Shown here piece by piece: positions 15,362 to 21,491 of a stretch of 21,491 bases of DNA. The stretch's first letter is position 1. Every line of letters starts with the position of its first letter. The notes under the pieces are model-generated. The model was not told the DNA's origin. It saw only the letters and a program-made list of their open reading frames with translations, and ran no database searches. The stretch lies in NCBI GenBank assembly GCA_050301235.1, contig JBNKZD010000307.1:1-21491 (forward strand). Reading direction: 5' to 3'. The translations under genes were made by a program, and so were the position numbers. The DNA comes from JAFGIN01 sp050301235 (lineage in GTDB: Bacteria > Fibrobacterota > Chitinivibrionia > Chitinivibrionales > Chitinispirillaceae).

Positions 15362-16828
15362 TTACTTATTCCCATGCTCTTCACTGAAATGCTCTACCGA
15401 ATAGATCTTGATAGAAGCAGATTTCCATCCATCTTTGGGCATACCACCCTTAATTGAAAGATGTTCAAGGAACTGAATTTTATCTGGTAATTGTTCCCAC
15501 ACCTGTGGCAGAAATGTCGATTGATGTGATCCATTCGATAAAATAACACCATCGATACCAGGACGGAGCAAGTGTAGAAGTTCATCAGGTGTTTTGAATG
15601 AAAGTGGTTTCGGTTGGGAGAGCACAGAAATTTCTATGGAGAGTGAATCGATTTCATCTGCTCTCACCGGGGAGAACCTGTTGTCGTAGAGTGCTGCGTT
15701 GCGGGCATTTTCGATAATTGCCTGATACAGTGGCTTGATTGCTTCAATATAGCCGATACAGCCACGGAGCTGGTTTGCCTTTGTCAGTGTAACAAAGCAA
15801 CCCCGGTGGTTTTTGAAAAGTTCCGAAATCTCACCGGTGTGGGGAAGTGGTTCATCATGGACAGCAGCTTTGAGGCTGCTACGAGCGATTTTCAGCAGAT
15901 GACCCTGCAATTCCTTTGTAAACTCACTTCTATTACCCTGTTCCTTTTCAGGAACATTCACCTGGGGAAGGTTTTTTACATAAATAATCGATGCATAACC
16001 GACAACACGGGAATCATCACCATATTGAGGCGCAGTTTCATACGAAGTTCTTGAATCAAGAAGCAGTGGTTTAAGATCAAGTTTTTCAGCTAGTGCCATT
16101 ACAATCCTGATCGGAATGCTCCCACACCCTTCAATCTCCCCATCTGGCTTATTGGCGAGAATGGCACCGATAGTTTGGTCATCAATTTTGCGGGCTTCAT
16201 TTTGAGTGTGATAGTGTGAAAGATCTGATGATGCAATAACTATCGTTAACTCATCTATGAATGGGAGGATAACAGATGCGGCTTCTTCGGGTGAAATCCT
16301 TCCTGTGAGCAGTGGAATAATACTAAATGAATCGAGTTGCACCTGAAGAAATGGAAGTTGCACTTCAAGGCAGTGTTCTTTGATATCCATCCCGGCAGCT
16401 GGTCGTGCTTTGGGTTGTTTGCGTAATTGATCAATAATCTCCTTATCGACCGGAACATTACCAAGCGGGGTGGAATATGCACTGACTTCAGGAAAAGCAA
16501 AGCCTGAAAATGCCTGATAATGTGATGGGCCGATAATAAAAACTTTCTTTATCGATTTGTCCAGATGTACAAAGCCATGTGCTGCGACCGGTCCCGAAAA
16601 AACGTACCCCGCATGTGGACTGATAAGAAGGTGTGGAGATTCGGGAGTTTTTACAACCGCGTTTTTCAAAAAACTGTCAACTAACATTTTCAAATCATTT
16701 TTTTGAGCAGGATAAAAAGTCCCTGCAACAGCTGGTGGGCGTTCTGATGTTTGATTATGCGCACTGAATGAATGTCCGGTCATAATAATAATTCCTGTCA
16801 AAAACGGTAATAATCTAATATGCTTCAA
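15362..16828 (-). CDS. Memo - AMMECR1 fusion (AmmeMemoRadiSam proteins B and A) with signal peptide
   Basis: A 488-aa protein. The first 23 residues from the TTG at 16826-16828 form a classical signal peptide (MKHIRLLPFLTGIIIMTGHS then FSA). Residues 30-295 are a Memo domain: ISPHAGY (H72), GPSHY (H103), KEHCLEVQLPF, SSDLSHY (D202) and EGCGS (C235), matching the His, His, Asp and Cys metal-site residues of human MEMO1. Residues about 315-480 are AMMECR1, with NHRGCFVTL, LRGCIGY and DNRFSPV. A longer reading frame reaches 16969 and a GTG at 16849 is possible, but both run through the preceding gene; the signal peptide favours 16828. It overlaps that gene by 14 bases. The radical-SAM partner of the system is absent here. 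Confidence 0.85.
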   Translation of the reverse strand: MKHIRLLPFLTGIIIMTGHSFSAHNQTSERPPAVAGTFYPAQKNDLKMLVDSFLKNAVVKTPESPHLLISPHAGYVFSGPVAAHGFVHLDKSIKKVFIIGPSHYQAFSGFAFPEVSAYSTPLGNVPVDKEIIDQLRKQPKARPAAGMDIKEHCLEVQLPFLQVQLDSFSIIPLLTGRISPEEAASVILPFIDELTIVIASSDLSHYHTQNEARKIDDQTIGAILANKPDGEIEGCGSIPIRIVMALAEKLDLKPLLLDSRTSYETAPQYGDDSRVVGYASIIYVKNLPQVNVPEKEQGNRSEFTKELQGHLLKIARSSLKAAVHDEPLPHTGEISELFKNHRGCFVTLTKANQLRGCIGYIEAIKPLYQAIIENARNAALYDNRFSPVRADEIDSLSIEISVLSQPKPLSFKTPDELLHLLRPGIDGVILSNGSHQSTFLPQVWEQLPDKIQFLEHLSIKGGMPKDGWKSASIKIYSVEHFSEEHGNK

Positions 16829-17018
16829 AAAAGCGTGAAGCAGTTCCACCTTTTCCAATCGCAATTGACACCTTCTTCCTGCATCGTGGGCATTGCCCTT
16901 CATAGGCTGTTCCGCTATTGTTAATGTAAATTCGGGAATATACATTACAGCATCTGAAATGAATCCCAAGGAACTTTTTTGAAGTGTTTGAATCGCTTAT
17001 GGGTTTATTACTTTCCAT
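16815..17018 (-). CDS. Small zinc-ribbon-like protein, 67 aa
   Basis: Compact protein with FRCCN (C23, C24) and QCPRCRKK (C43, C46), a likely four-Cys zinc site, followed by the conserved-looking tail GKGGTASRFFEAY. The spacing and tail suggest a nucleic-acid or protein-binding ribbon, but the function is unknown. The ATG is at 17016-17018 with a weak GGAT upstream. It lies 26 bases after nadD, and its last codons contain the start of the Memo fusion gene, which points to one polycistronic mRNA with coupled translation. The long Memo frame covering the same DNA in another frame is, for that stretch, a shadow. Confidence 0.7.
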   Translation of the reverse strand: MESNKPISDSNTSKKFLGIHFRCCNVYSRIYINNSGTAYEGQCPRCRKKVSIAIGKGGTASRFFEAY

Positions 17019-17044
17019 ATGTTTATATCCGGAAAGAGTTTTGA

Positions 17045-17653
17045 TCAGCGCACGGTAGACAGTTGTTCTTCTGGATCATAAAGCCGGTTCTCTCTGATGT
17101 AGCTGAGGACATCATCGGGAATCAGGTATTTACAGGAGTAGCCTTTTTTGAGTAACGAACGCATCATTGATGAACTTAACCCCCATTCCGGCGATGGGAA
17201 CCACTCAATCTTAGCATCTTTCAGCTCTTCGGGAATCTGATCATTATCCGCACCTGGTCGTCTGGTGACACACAGGGTAATCATTGACAACAGGTCTTTG
17301 TAACGATACCAGAGAGCAATTTCTTTAAGGTTATCTGCTCCGACAACAAAATACAATGGTTTTTTATAGATTTCTTTCAGCTCACACATCGTATCATAGG
17401 AATACGAATAACCATTTTTTTTAACTTCATTATCCCAGATCTGTGCCCATGGAATCTCTTTAAGAGCGATTTTTAACATTTCGAGCCGATGGGTCGCAGT
17501 TGCGGCTACCGCATTTTTATGAGGCGGGTTACCCGATGGGATGAAAAGGACGGTCTGAAGGTTGAAATACTCTTTTGCTAATGTCGCTATGGCAAGGTGA
17601 CCGTTATGAACAGGATCAAAAACCCCACCTAGAATACCGAGAGGGGTATTCAT
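17045..17653 (-). CDS. nadD: Nicotinate-nucleotide adenylyltransferase
   Basis: A 202-aa cytosolic enzyme of NAD synthesis, which joins ATP and nicotinate mononucleotide to give deamido-NAD. The nucleotidyltransferase loop is GGVFDPVHNGH (9-19), with both His of the HxGH motif. PSGNPPHK (39-46) is the NadD-specific substrate loop, and the second motif ends LSSSMMRSLLKKG (ISSTxIR type). Family length is typical. The start is taken at the ATG 17651-17653 because AAGGA lies eight bases upstream; an ATG 18 bases earlier (17671) gives six extra residues without a ribosome site. Second gene of the bamD-like to Memo cluster, 59 bases after the BamD-like gene. Confidence 0.92.
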   Translation of the reverse strand: MNTPLGILGGVFDPVHNGHLAIATLAKEYFNLQTVLFIPSGNPPHKNAVAATATHRLEMLKIALKEIPWAQIWDNEVKKNGYSYSYDTMCELKEIYKKPLYFVVGADNLKEIALWYRYKDLLSMITLCVTRRPGADNDQIPEELKDAKIEWFPSPEWGLSSSMMRSLLKKGYSCKYLIPDDVLSYIRENRLYDPEEQLSTVR

Positions 17654-17712
17654 GCATAGATCCTTCGGCATGAGTACAGGGAATTCATGACTACTATATT
17701 CATCACTTAAAA

Positions 17713-18480
17713 TTACTTTTGACTTGATCGTTTCTGAACGATATCTCTGGCCTTTTTAATCAATTCGCTATTTTTATTCTGCGCAACCAAATCATCCAGG
17801 ACTTCCTGAGCTTCAGCATTACGTTCAAGGCGAACTAAAATCTGGAGCATATTGAGTTGAGCTTCATCAGAAAATTTTGATTCAGGATAATCGCTCAGAA
17901 ATGTCCGGTAATAAACAACAGCAGCTTCATACTTTTCAACCCGTTCATAGAATTTCGCTGCCTGAAACTCCTTTTTCGCCATTTTCTCTATAGCTTCCTT
18001 GTAATAGTACCGCGCGCTATCCATCTCCCATCCGGTAGAAGATGATTCTGTGAGATAATCCCGAAAAAGACGAATCGCTTCCTCGGTCTCTTTCTGATCA
18101 CGTTCGTATGAATTTGATTGCTTATAAACACAGTAAGGAATTCGAAATTTTGCTTCTTCGAAAAATGCTGATCGTGGGAAATCCTGGACCAGTAGTTCCA
18201 TCTCAGTACGGGCTTCGATGTACTTTTTTGTGAGGATATCTGACATTCCTAAATAATAGAGAACCGAATCCATCACCGGAGAACCATTGCATTGTATTTT
18301 CATGTCGCTTAACTTGAGCTGAGCTTGTGAATAACGCCTGTTTTTATACAGCAAAATGGCTTCATTTAACTTTTTTGAGCAATCAACAGTTTTATCTTTG
18401 CCTTTTCTTTTAATTGCGGCAGTAGCAGGAAGTACAAGGCAGGCTGAGATGAAGAATAACGTAAGAAGACTTTTTTTCAT
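17713..18480 (-). CDS. bamD: BamD-like outer-membrane assembly lipoprotein (TPR repeats)
   Basis: A 255-aa periplasmic protein of the BamD/YfiO type, the TPR scaffold of the beta-barrel assembly machine. The N-terminus MKKSLLTLFFISAC fits a lipobox (I-S-A-C, Cys14), although LVLPATAA just after it would also allow cleavage by signal peptidase I. TPR-like helices follow: CSKKLNEAILLYKNRRYSQAQLKL (about 34-57), YYLGMSDILTKKYIEARTEMELLVQDFPRS, then AAKFYERVEKYEAAVVYYRTFLSDYPESKFSDEA, with the repeated DFP / DYP ends that mark BamD and YbgF-like TPRs. Slightly divergent, so a related TPR lipoprotein is possible. First gene of the minus-strand cluster; ribosome site weak. Confidence 0.8.
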   Translation of the reverse strand: MKKSLLTLFFISACLVLPATAAIKRKGKDKTVDCSKKLNEAILLYKNRRYSQAQLKLSDMKIQCNGSPVMDSVLYYLGMSDILTKKYIEARTEMELLVQDFPRSAFFEEAKFRIPYCVYKQSNSYERDQKETEEAIRLFRDYLTESSSTGWEMDSARYYYKEAIEKMAKKEFQAAKFYERVEKYEAAVVYYRTFLSDYPESKFSDEAQLNMLQILVRLERNAEAQEVLDDLVAQNKNSELIKKARDIVQKRSSQK

Positions 18481-18780
18481 AGTATACCAGTTCTATATAG
18501 TTTAACTTGTTCAATGATCATGAATACGTATATCCATTTCAAAAAGTATGACATTTTATTATTTCATCATATTTGAAATGAATAGACCCTGCGGGATACC
18601 TAAATCTGGTTTTTGAGCGCAAAAAAGGCAAGTGAAAGATGTTATTGCTGATAATTAAATTTATATGAGTATGAACCTGGTTGGTGGTGATAGAAAGTTT
18701 TGACAAATGAACCATCGTCGCAGGATACGCAATAGCCTCTCCCACTTCTCCCATCTCTGCGGGATCAGTGATCACCCGAC

Positions 18781-18907
18781 CCTCTCACCACTCGTGTAGA
18801 AGGGGAGCAAGAAACTGCAAATTGTTTTTCTTCCCCCATTTCCAATAGAGAGGGGGAACGAGGCGTTGCACAGCGTAGTCGAATGTGGGGTGAGGCGAAA
18901 TGCGAAT
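18781..18907 (+). repeat. Dispersed intergenic repeat, copy B
   Basis: Ends match copy A (5049-5075 and 5207-5227) at 23 of 27 and 20 of 21 positions, same orientation, with a shorter and different middle (TTCTTCCCCCATTTCC). The right end supplies GAGG and an ATG from which the next fragment could be translated. The rest of 18481-18899 holds no gene that I can support. Confidence 0.6.
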
Positions 18908-19082
18908 CGATGATGTTTATCTGATAGGGTATCCTATTGATATAAAGACTGAGGCTATTAAGATTAGTCAACCAGCGAAAAATAAAAGGATGTTTACCGT
19001 AAGTCACGGCGGTGGAAAAATTAATGTTAATGTTGATGATGCACTTTCTGGTGATGTGAAAGTGGCTTTATACAATCTCTGA
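18900..19082 (+). pseudogene. Fragment resembling a C-terminal secretion/sorting-type domain
   Basis: A 60-codon frame. The first residues come from the repeat end; the rest reads GGGKINVNVDDALSGDVKVALYNL, then a stop. This resembles the end of beta-sandwich C-terminal domains of secreted proteins in the FCB group (SGxVKVxLYNLxGR), cut just before the usual Q-G-R. With no upstream gene body it looks like the remnant of a secreted protein left beside a repeat. The likeness is short, so the call is tentative. Confidence 0.35.
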
Positions 19083-19193
19083 ATAACACAACCGATGTTT
19101 ATTATCTGATTTTGTATCATATTCCTGAAGTATATTTTCAGTCATCCTGATATCTTTTTTGTTTGACACTTTTGCTGGGAATCGGAGACGTAA

Positions 19194-20018
19194 ATGAAAA
19201 AATTGTGTAATGGGAAAAGGTTAACCTGTAACTCGTTTGTATTTATCGTTATGTTTTTATACATTATCCTTTTCCCGCGCAAAGCAACATCTGAATTGGA
19301 AATGAGTGCCAAAGCGCAGCCTGCTATGTTTGGTAGTATAAGAAATGCAGGTACACATATACAAATCGGACCATATCTGAAGAAAAATGAAACATTAAAA
19401 CTGTTTTTTAAGGTCGCGTGGGATGGCTTTTACCCCTTTAATTTTTCCGATAAGAATTACAATGGCAGCTACAATATGATTTATCTCGATGCTATTGTGC
19501 AAAAGAACAAAGGGGAAAAATTTACAATAGGTCCATTGGTGTCATTAAAAATGTTTAATGAGTTTAACATAGAATATGGTAGATACAGGGGGGGAAATTG
19601 GATAGGTATATTACCAGGAGCAGGAATACAGTACAATATTAATTTAGCAAAAGGAAACGTTTTTTCAGGACGAACATGTCTTTCTGCTACTGTTGCAAAA
19701 TGGTGTCGTTTTAATAAAGATGAAGACTCTGCATCATGGGTTGATACTGCAGGTTTTCCTGATGAGTATCACTACAGTGAAAGTTATTTGCAGAACTTGA
19801 AGAGTGTCGCAAAAAAATACGACAGGTATATTTTTCCTCTCTATTGGACTTTTTCATATACAAAATATGCTGACTGGATATTTGTCGGGGGTGGTTTAAA
19901 TGGGTTTATAAATTTCCAATATAATAAGATTGCGGGATTTGGATATGAATACCATTATACCACATTCTTCCATTTCGGCGTTAAAATAAAACGGAAAGCA
20001 AAAGTTAAGAATGAATGA
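19194..20018 (+). CDS. Exported hypothetical protein, probable outer-membrane beta-barrel
   Basis: A 274-aa protein. The basic N-terminus and FVFIVMFLYIILF form a signal peptide with likely cleavage near KATS-E (residue 33). The mature part is rich in aromatic, Gly and alternating hydrophobic residues (IQIGPYLKK, FFKVAWDGFYPF, ILPGAGIQYNINL, DWIFVGGGLNGFINF) and ends in strands such as YTTFFHFGVKIK, consistent with antiparallel membrane strands. No family recognised. The ATG is preceded by GGAGACGTAA, a good site. Base composition is visibly more AT-rich than the surrounding housekeeping genes, and it stands alone among repeats, which suggests either low constraint or acquisition. Confidence 0.65.
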   Translation: MKKLCNGKRLTCNSFVFIVMFLYIILFPRKATSELEMSAKAQPAMFGSIRNAGTHIQIGPYLKKNETLKLFFKVAWDGFYPFNFSDKNYNGSYNMIYLDAIVQKNKGEKFTIGPLVSLKMFNEFNIEYGRYRGGNWIGILPGAGIQYNINLAKGNVFSGRTCLSATVAKWCRFNKDEDSASWVDTAGFPDEYHYSESYLQNLKSVAKKYDRYIFPLYWTFSYTKYADWIFVGGGLNGFINFQYNKIAGFGYEYHYTTFFHFGVKIKRKAKVKNE

Positions 20019-20229
20019 TGCGGGCTTGAATGTTCGATGTTAATAGGTGGATGATTCTGTTTCCCCTCCAGAGAAAAAGACCGCTTTTTTTACATATTTA
20101 CTACAATAATGTTGGCTCTACAAGCCATTGTTGGGGTGTTTTTACATTCTGTAGTCCCACCTATAAGGATTACCAACCTTATGATGCCACCTCTTACAGA
20201 GCTTTAAACATGACAAATACACCAACCAA

Positions 20230-20248
20230 CCCGGACCTTCAGTCCGGG
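20230..20248. repeat. REP-like hairpin CCCGGAC / GTCCGGG
   Basis: Perfect seven-bp GC-rich stem with loop CTTCA in an AT-rich gap. It resembles the single palindromes associated with REP or IS200/IS605-type elements, but no transposase is nearby. The 20019-20727 gap contains this hairpin and the larger one at 20410, and no gene that I can support. Confidence 0.4.
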
Positions 20249-20409
20249 CTGATATATCACGTTCTTTCAGAGCTTAGAGAAAACCAAGAAACAATGTTAG
20301 GAATACATACAGCTGTGAAAGCATAAATATTCTAATGGTTATGAGAAGGCTTCCGTAAAGCGAATCAGAAGAAACCCTGCGATTTCTGTGGCGAATACAC
20401 GCGGTACTG

Positions 20410-20462
20410 GGTGTGGGGTCACCAGAAGTTGCGGCGGCCCACCGAACTTGCTGCCCCACACC
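20410..20462. repeat. Long imperfect hairpin in GC-rich island
   Basis: Outer stem GGTGTGGGG / CCCCACACC (20410-20418, 20454-20462) is perfect over nine bp. After a four-base bulge, CAGAAGTT..GG pairs with CCGAACTT-G-CTG with single extrahelical bases. The loop is short. The whole structure sits in a GC-rich island (about 20370-20470) within AT-rich DNA, suggesting an inserted element. Confidence 0.45.
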
Positions 20463-20727
20463 TTCTCGCTCGGCGAACCATATAAAAAAGACTGGGAGAC
20501 ATTCCTTCGCTAAAACTACAGAGTGCAGGCTGCCGGACAATGTGACGCGGTGAGAGAATGAAAAGGAGTTTTCTAACTGGTAGCTGGAAGCAGGTGATTG
20601 GAAAAAATAATAAATCTGTCATTAAATAAGATTTGCTCTATCTCAAGCGATGTTCTATTTTATGTGATCTTAAACGAACGGTTAAAAATTAAGCTATTAA
20701 TTAGATCATTCGTGTCCTCTTTTGTTT

Positions 20728-20801
20728 CGGAGTGTAGCGCAGCCTGGTAGCGCACTTGGTTCGGGACCAAGGAGTCGGAGGTTCAAATCCTCTCACTCCG
20801 A
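20728..20801 (+). tRNA. tRNA-Pro (anticodon CGG)
   Basis: Complete cloverleaf of 74 nt. Acceptor stem CGGAGTG / CACTCCG with discriminator A; D-arm GCGC-AGCCTGGTA-GCGC; anticodon stem CTTGG / CCAAG enclosing TTCGGGA, so the anticodon is CGG; T-arm GGAGG-TTCAAAT-CCTCT. The 3' CCA is not encoded and must be added by CCA-adding enzyme. No duplicate of its 3' end was seen in the window, so no sign that it served as an island attachment site. Confidence 0.95.
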
Positions 20802-20926
20802 TATCTTTTCTCCTTATTTAAGAAAATGGTAGTGCTTCCCTGTTGAACGTCAGGCTGATTAAACAGTCGGATGGGATGTGTTAACCATTGTGTTAAATGT
20901 CTGAAGTTTGGAGTTGTGCTTTCAAA

Positions 20927-21491
20927 ATGGGTCAGCTGGAACAATCGGAAAAGCAAACAAGAATCTCACAACTCACTATTAATGATATTGAGAACTATCT
21001 GCTTAAAAATCAGGCACTGATCATTCCGCTTGGCGGGCTTGAACCGCTTGGAAGTAAGGGTGCGGTTGGAATTTCCGGGATGTGTAGTGAATCACTTGCT
21101 AATGAGTTGGCTGCATGGTGTGGTAGTCTGGTTGCCCCGATGCTCCCGTATGCATCATCACCACTTTTTAAAGCATTTCCCGGTTGTGTTGCCATGGGCT
21201 GCAGTGGTTTCGAAACGATACTTTCCAGTATTTGTAACAGCTTTATTTATCAGGGATTTAAAAAGATTCTGCTGCTGCAGTCATCACAGATGCCTGATGA
21301 TTCTGTTGCTGTTGTTTTAAAAAGAAGCTCACGCAATGGCGGTGAAGTCCGGTTGTATAACTGGCAGGCAGATGCGAGAATCATCGGATTTTTGAAAAAG
21401 GAATCTGGGGCTGAATCTTTTGAGCGTCTTGAGTATGCTCAACTGCTTTTATCTTCATATATAGATAATGAATATATTCGAAGTGAGGCTT
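20927..21491 (+). CDS. Creatininase-family protein with degenerate metal site (partial, runs off the right edge)
   Basis: 188 codons without a stop to the window end. Residues about 18-145 follow the creatininase / MftE fold: ITINDIENYLLKNQALIIPLG, then GLEPLG where the family has S-x-E-Q-H-G, LVAPMLPYASSPLFKAFPG (normally PxxxYG.S..H..FPG), and GFKKILLLQSSQ where the family has N-G-H-G-G-N. Only the Glu of the first motif survives; the His, the Asp of the LGTD segment and the NGHGGN His are replaced. Family members are metal-dependent amidohydrolases, so this one is probably not active in that way. Start uncertain: ATG 20927, or in-frame ATG 20897, neither with a good ribosome site. Confidence 0.65.
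   Translation, partial: MGQLEQSEKQTRISQLTINDIENYLLKNQALIIPLGGLEPLGSKGAVGISGMCSESLANELAAWCGSLVAPMLPYASSPLFKAFPGCVAMGCSGFETILSSICNSFIYQGFKKILLLQSSQMPDDSVAVVLKRSSRNGGEVRLYNWQADARIIGFLKKESGAESFERLEYAQLLLSSYIDNEYIRSEA

Noticed and set aside
16829..16969. N-terminal extension of the Memo-AMMECR1 frame
   Set aside because: It is antiphase to the zinc-ribbon gene, lacks Memo similarity, and would bury a textbook signal peptide.
20030..20326. 98-codon frame after the exported protein, and its internal 38-codon version from 20210
   Set aside because: No good ribosome site, passes straight through a REP-like hairpin, no recognisable features.
20274..20622. Overlapping minus-strand frames in the GC-rich island
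   Set aside because: Frames cross the 53-base hairpin, have no start signals, and seem open only because of the higher GC content.
20728..20801. tRNA-Pro as an integration (att) site
   Set aside because: No direct repeat of its 3' end and no integrase in the window.

Overview
The window (21,491 bases, moderate-to-low GC) reads as chromosomal DNA of a Gram-negative bacterium. Evidence for a two-membrane envelope is a BamD-like assembly protein, an AmpG-like permease and signal-peptide proteins, one of which looks like an outer-membrane barrel. Domain content (Memo-AMMECR1 fusion, a small CxxC protein ending in a GGT..RFFEAY tail, a giant kinase/ATPase/GAF/GGDEF protein) is compatible with the Fibrobacterota/Chitinispirillia or a related lineage. 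That placement is inference, not proof.

Left end (1-654): no protein gene. Two imperfect palindromes (about 42-116 and 265-375) have the architecture of integron attC recombination sites. They bracket a roughly 150-bp segment with no useful ORF and its own perfect 11-bp inverted repeat. This looks like the end of a cassette array with a non-coding cassette; no integrase lies in the window.

655-7143: a minus-strand pair (AmpG-like permease overlapping an unknown 300-aa protein); a plus-strand pair (NrnA-like DHH phosphoesterase, DUF2267 protein); a YchJ-type SEC-C protein divergent from a second MFS transporter, which has a good sigma-70-type promoter.

7144-9060: a long gap with a candidate small RNA (promoter, hairpin, intrinsic terminator) and the frameshifted remains of an S41-type peptidase, then a minus-strand STAS protein flanked by two Cys/Trp-rich modules. 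9061-15003: an RmlD-like reductase, possibly expressed from a leaderless mRNA, convergent with a 1683-aa Ser/Thr kinase - AAA ATPase - helical repeat - GAF - GGDEF protein. Together with the STAS protein this makes the middle of the window rich in signalling genes.

15362-18480: a compact minus-strand cluster in transcription order bamD-like, nadD, small zinc-ribbon gene, and a Memo-AMMECR1 fusion with a predicted signal peptide. The rest is lower in gene density: dispersed repeats, a C-terminal gene fragment, an AT-rich exported protein, a large hairpin, tRNA-Pro(CGG), and the start of a creatininase-family gene that has lost most of the family's metal ligands and runs off the right edge.

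Two dispersed repeat pairs link distant gaps (5049-5227 with 18781-18907; 8827-8911 with 15164-15279), so the intergenic DNA here is not random spacer.
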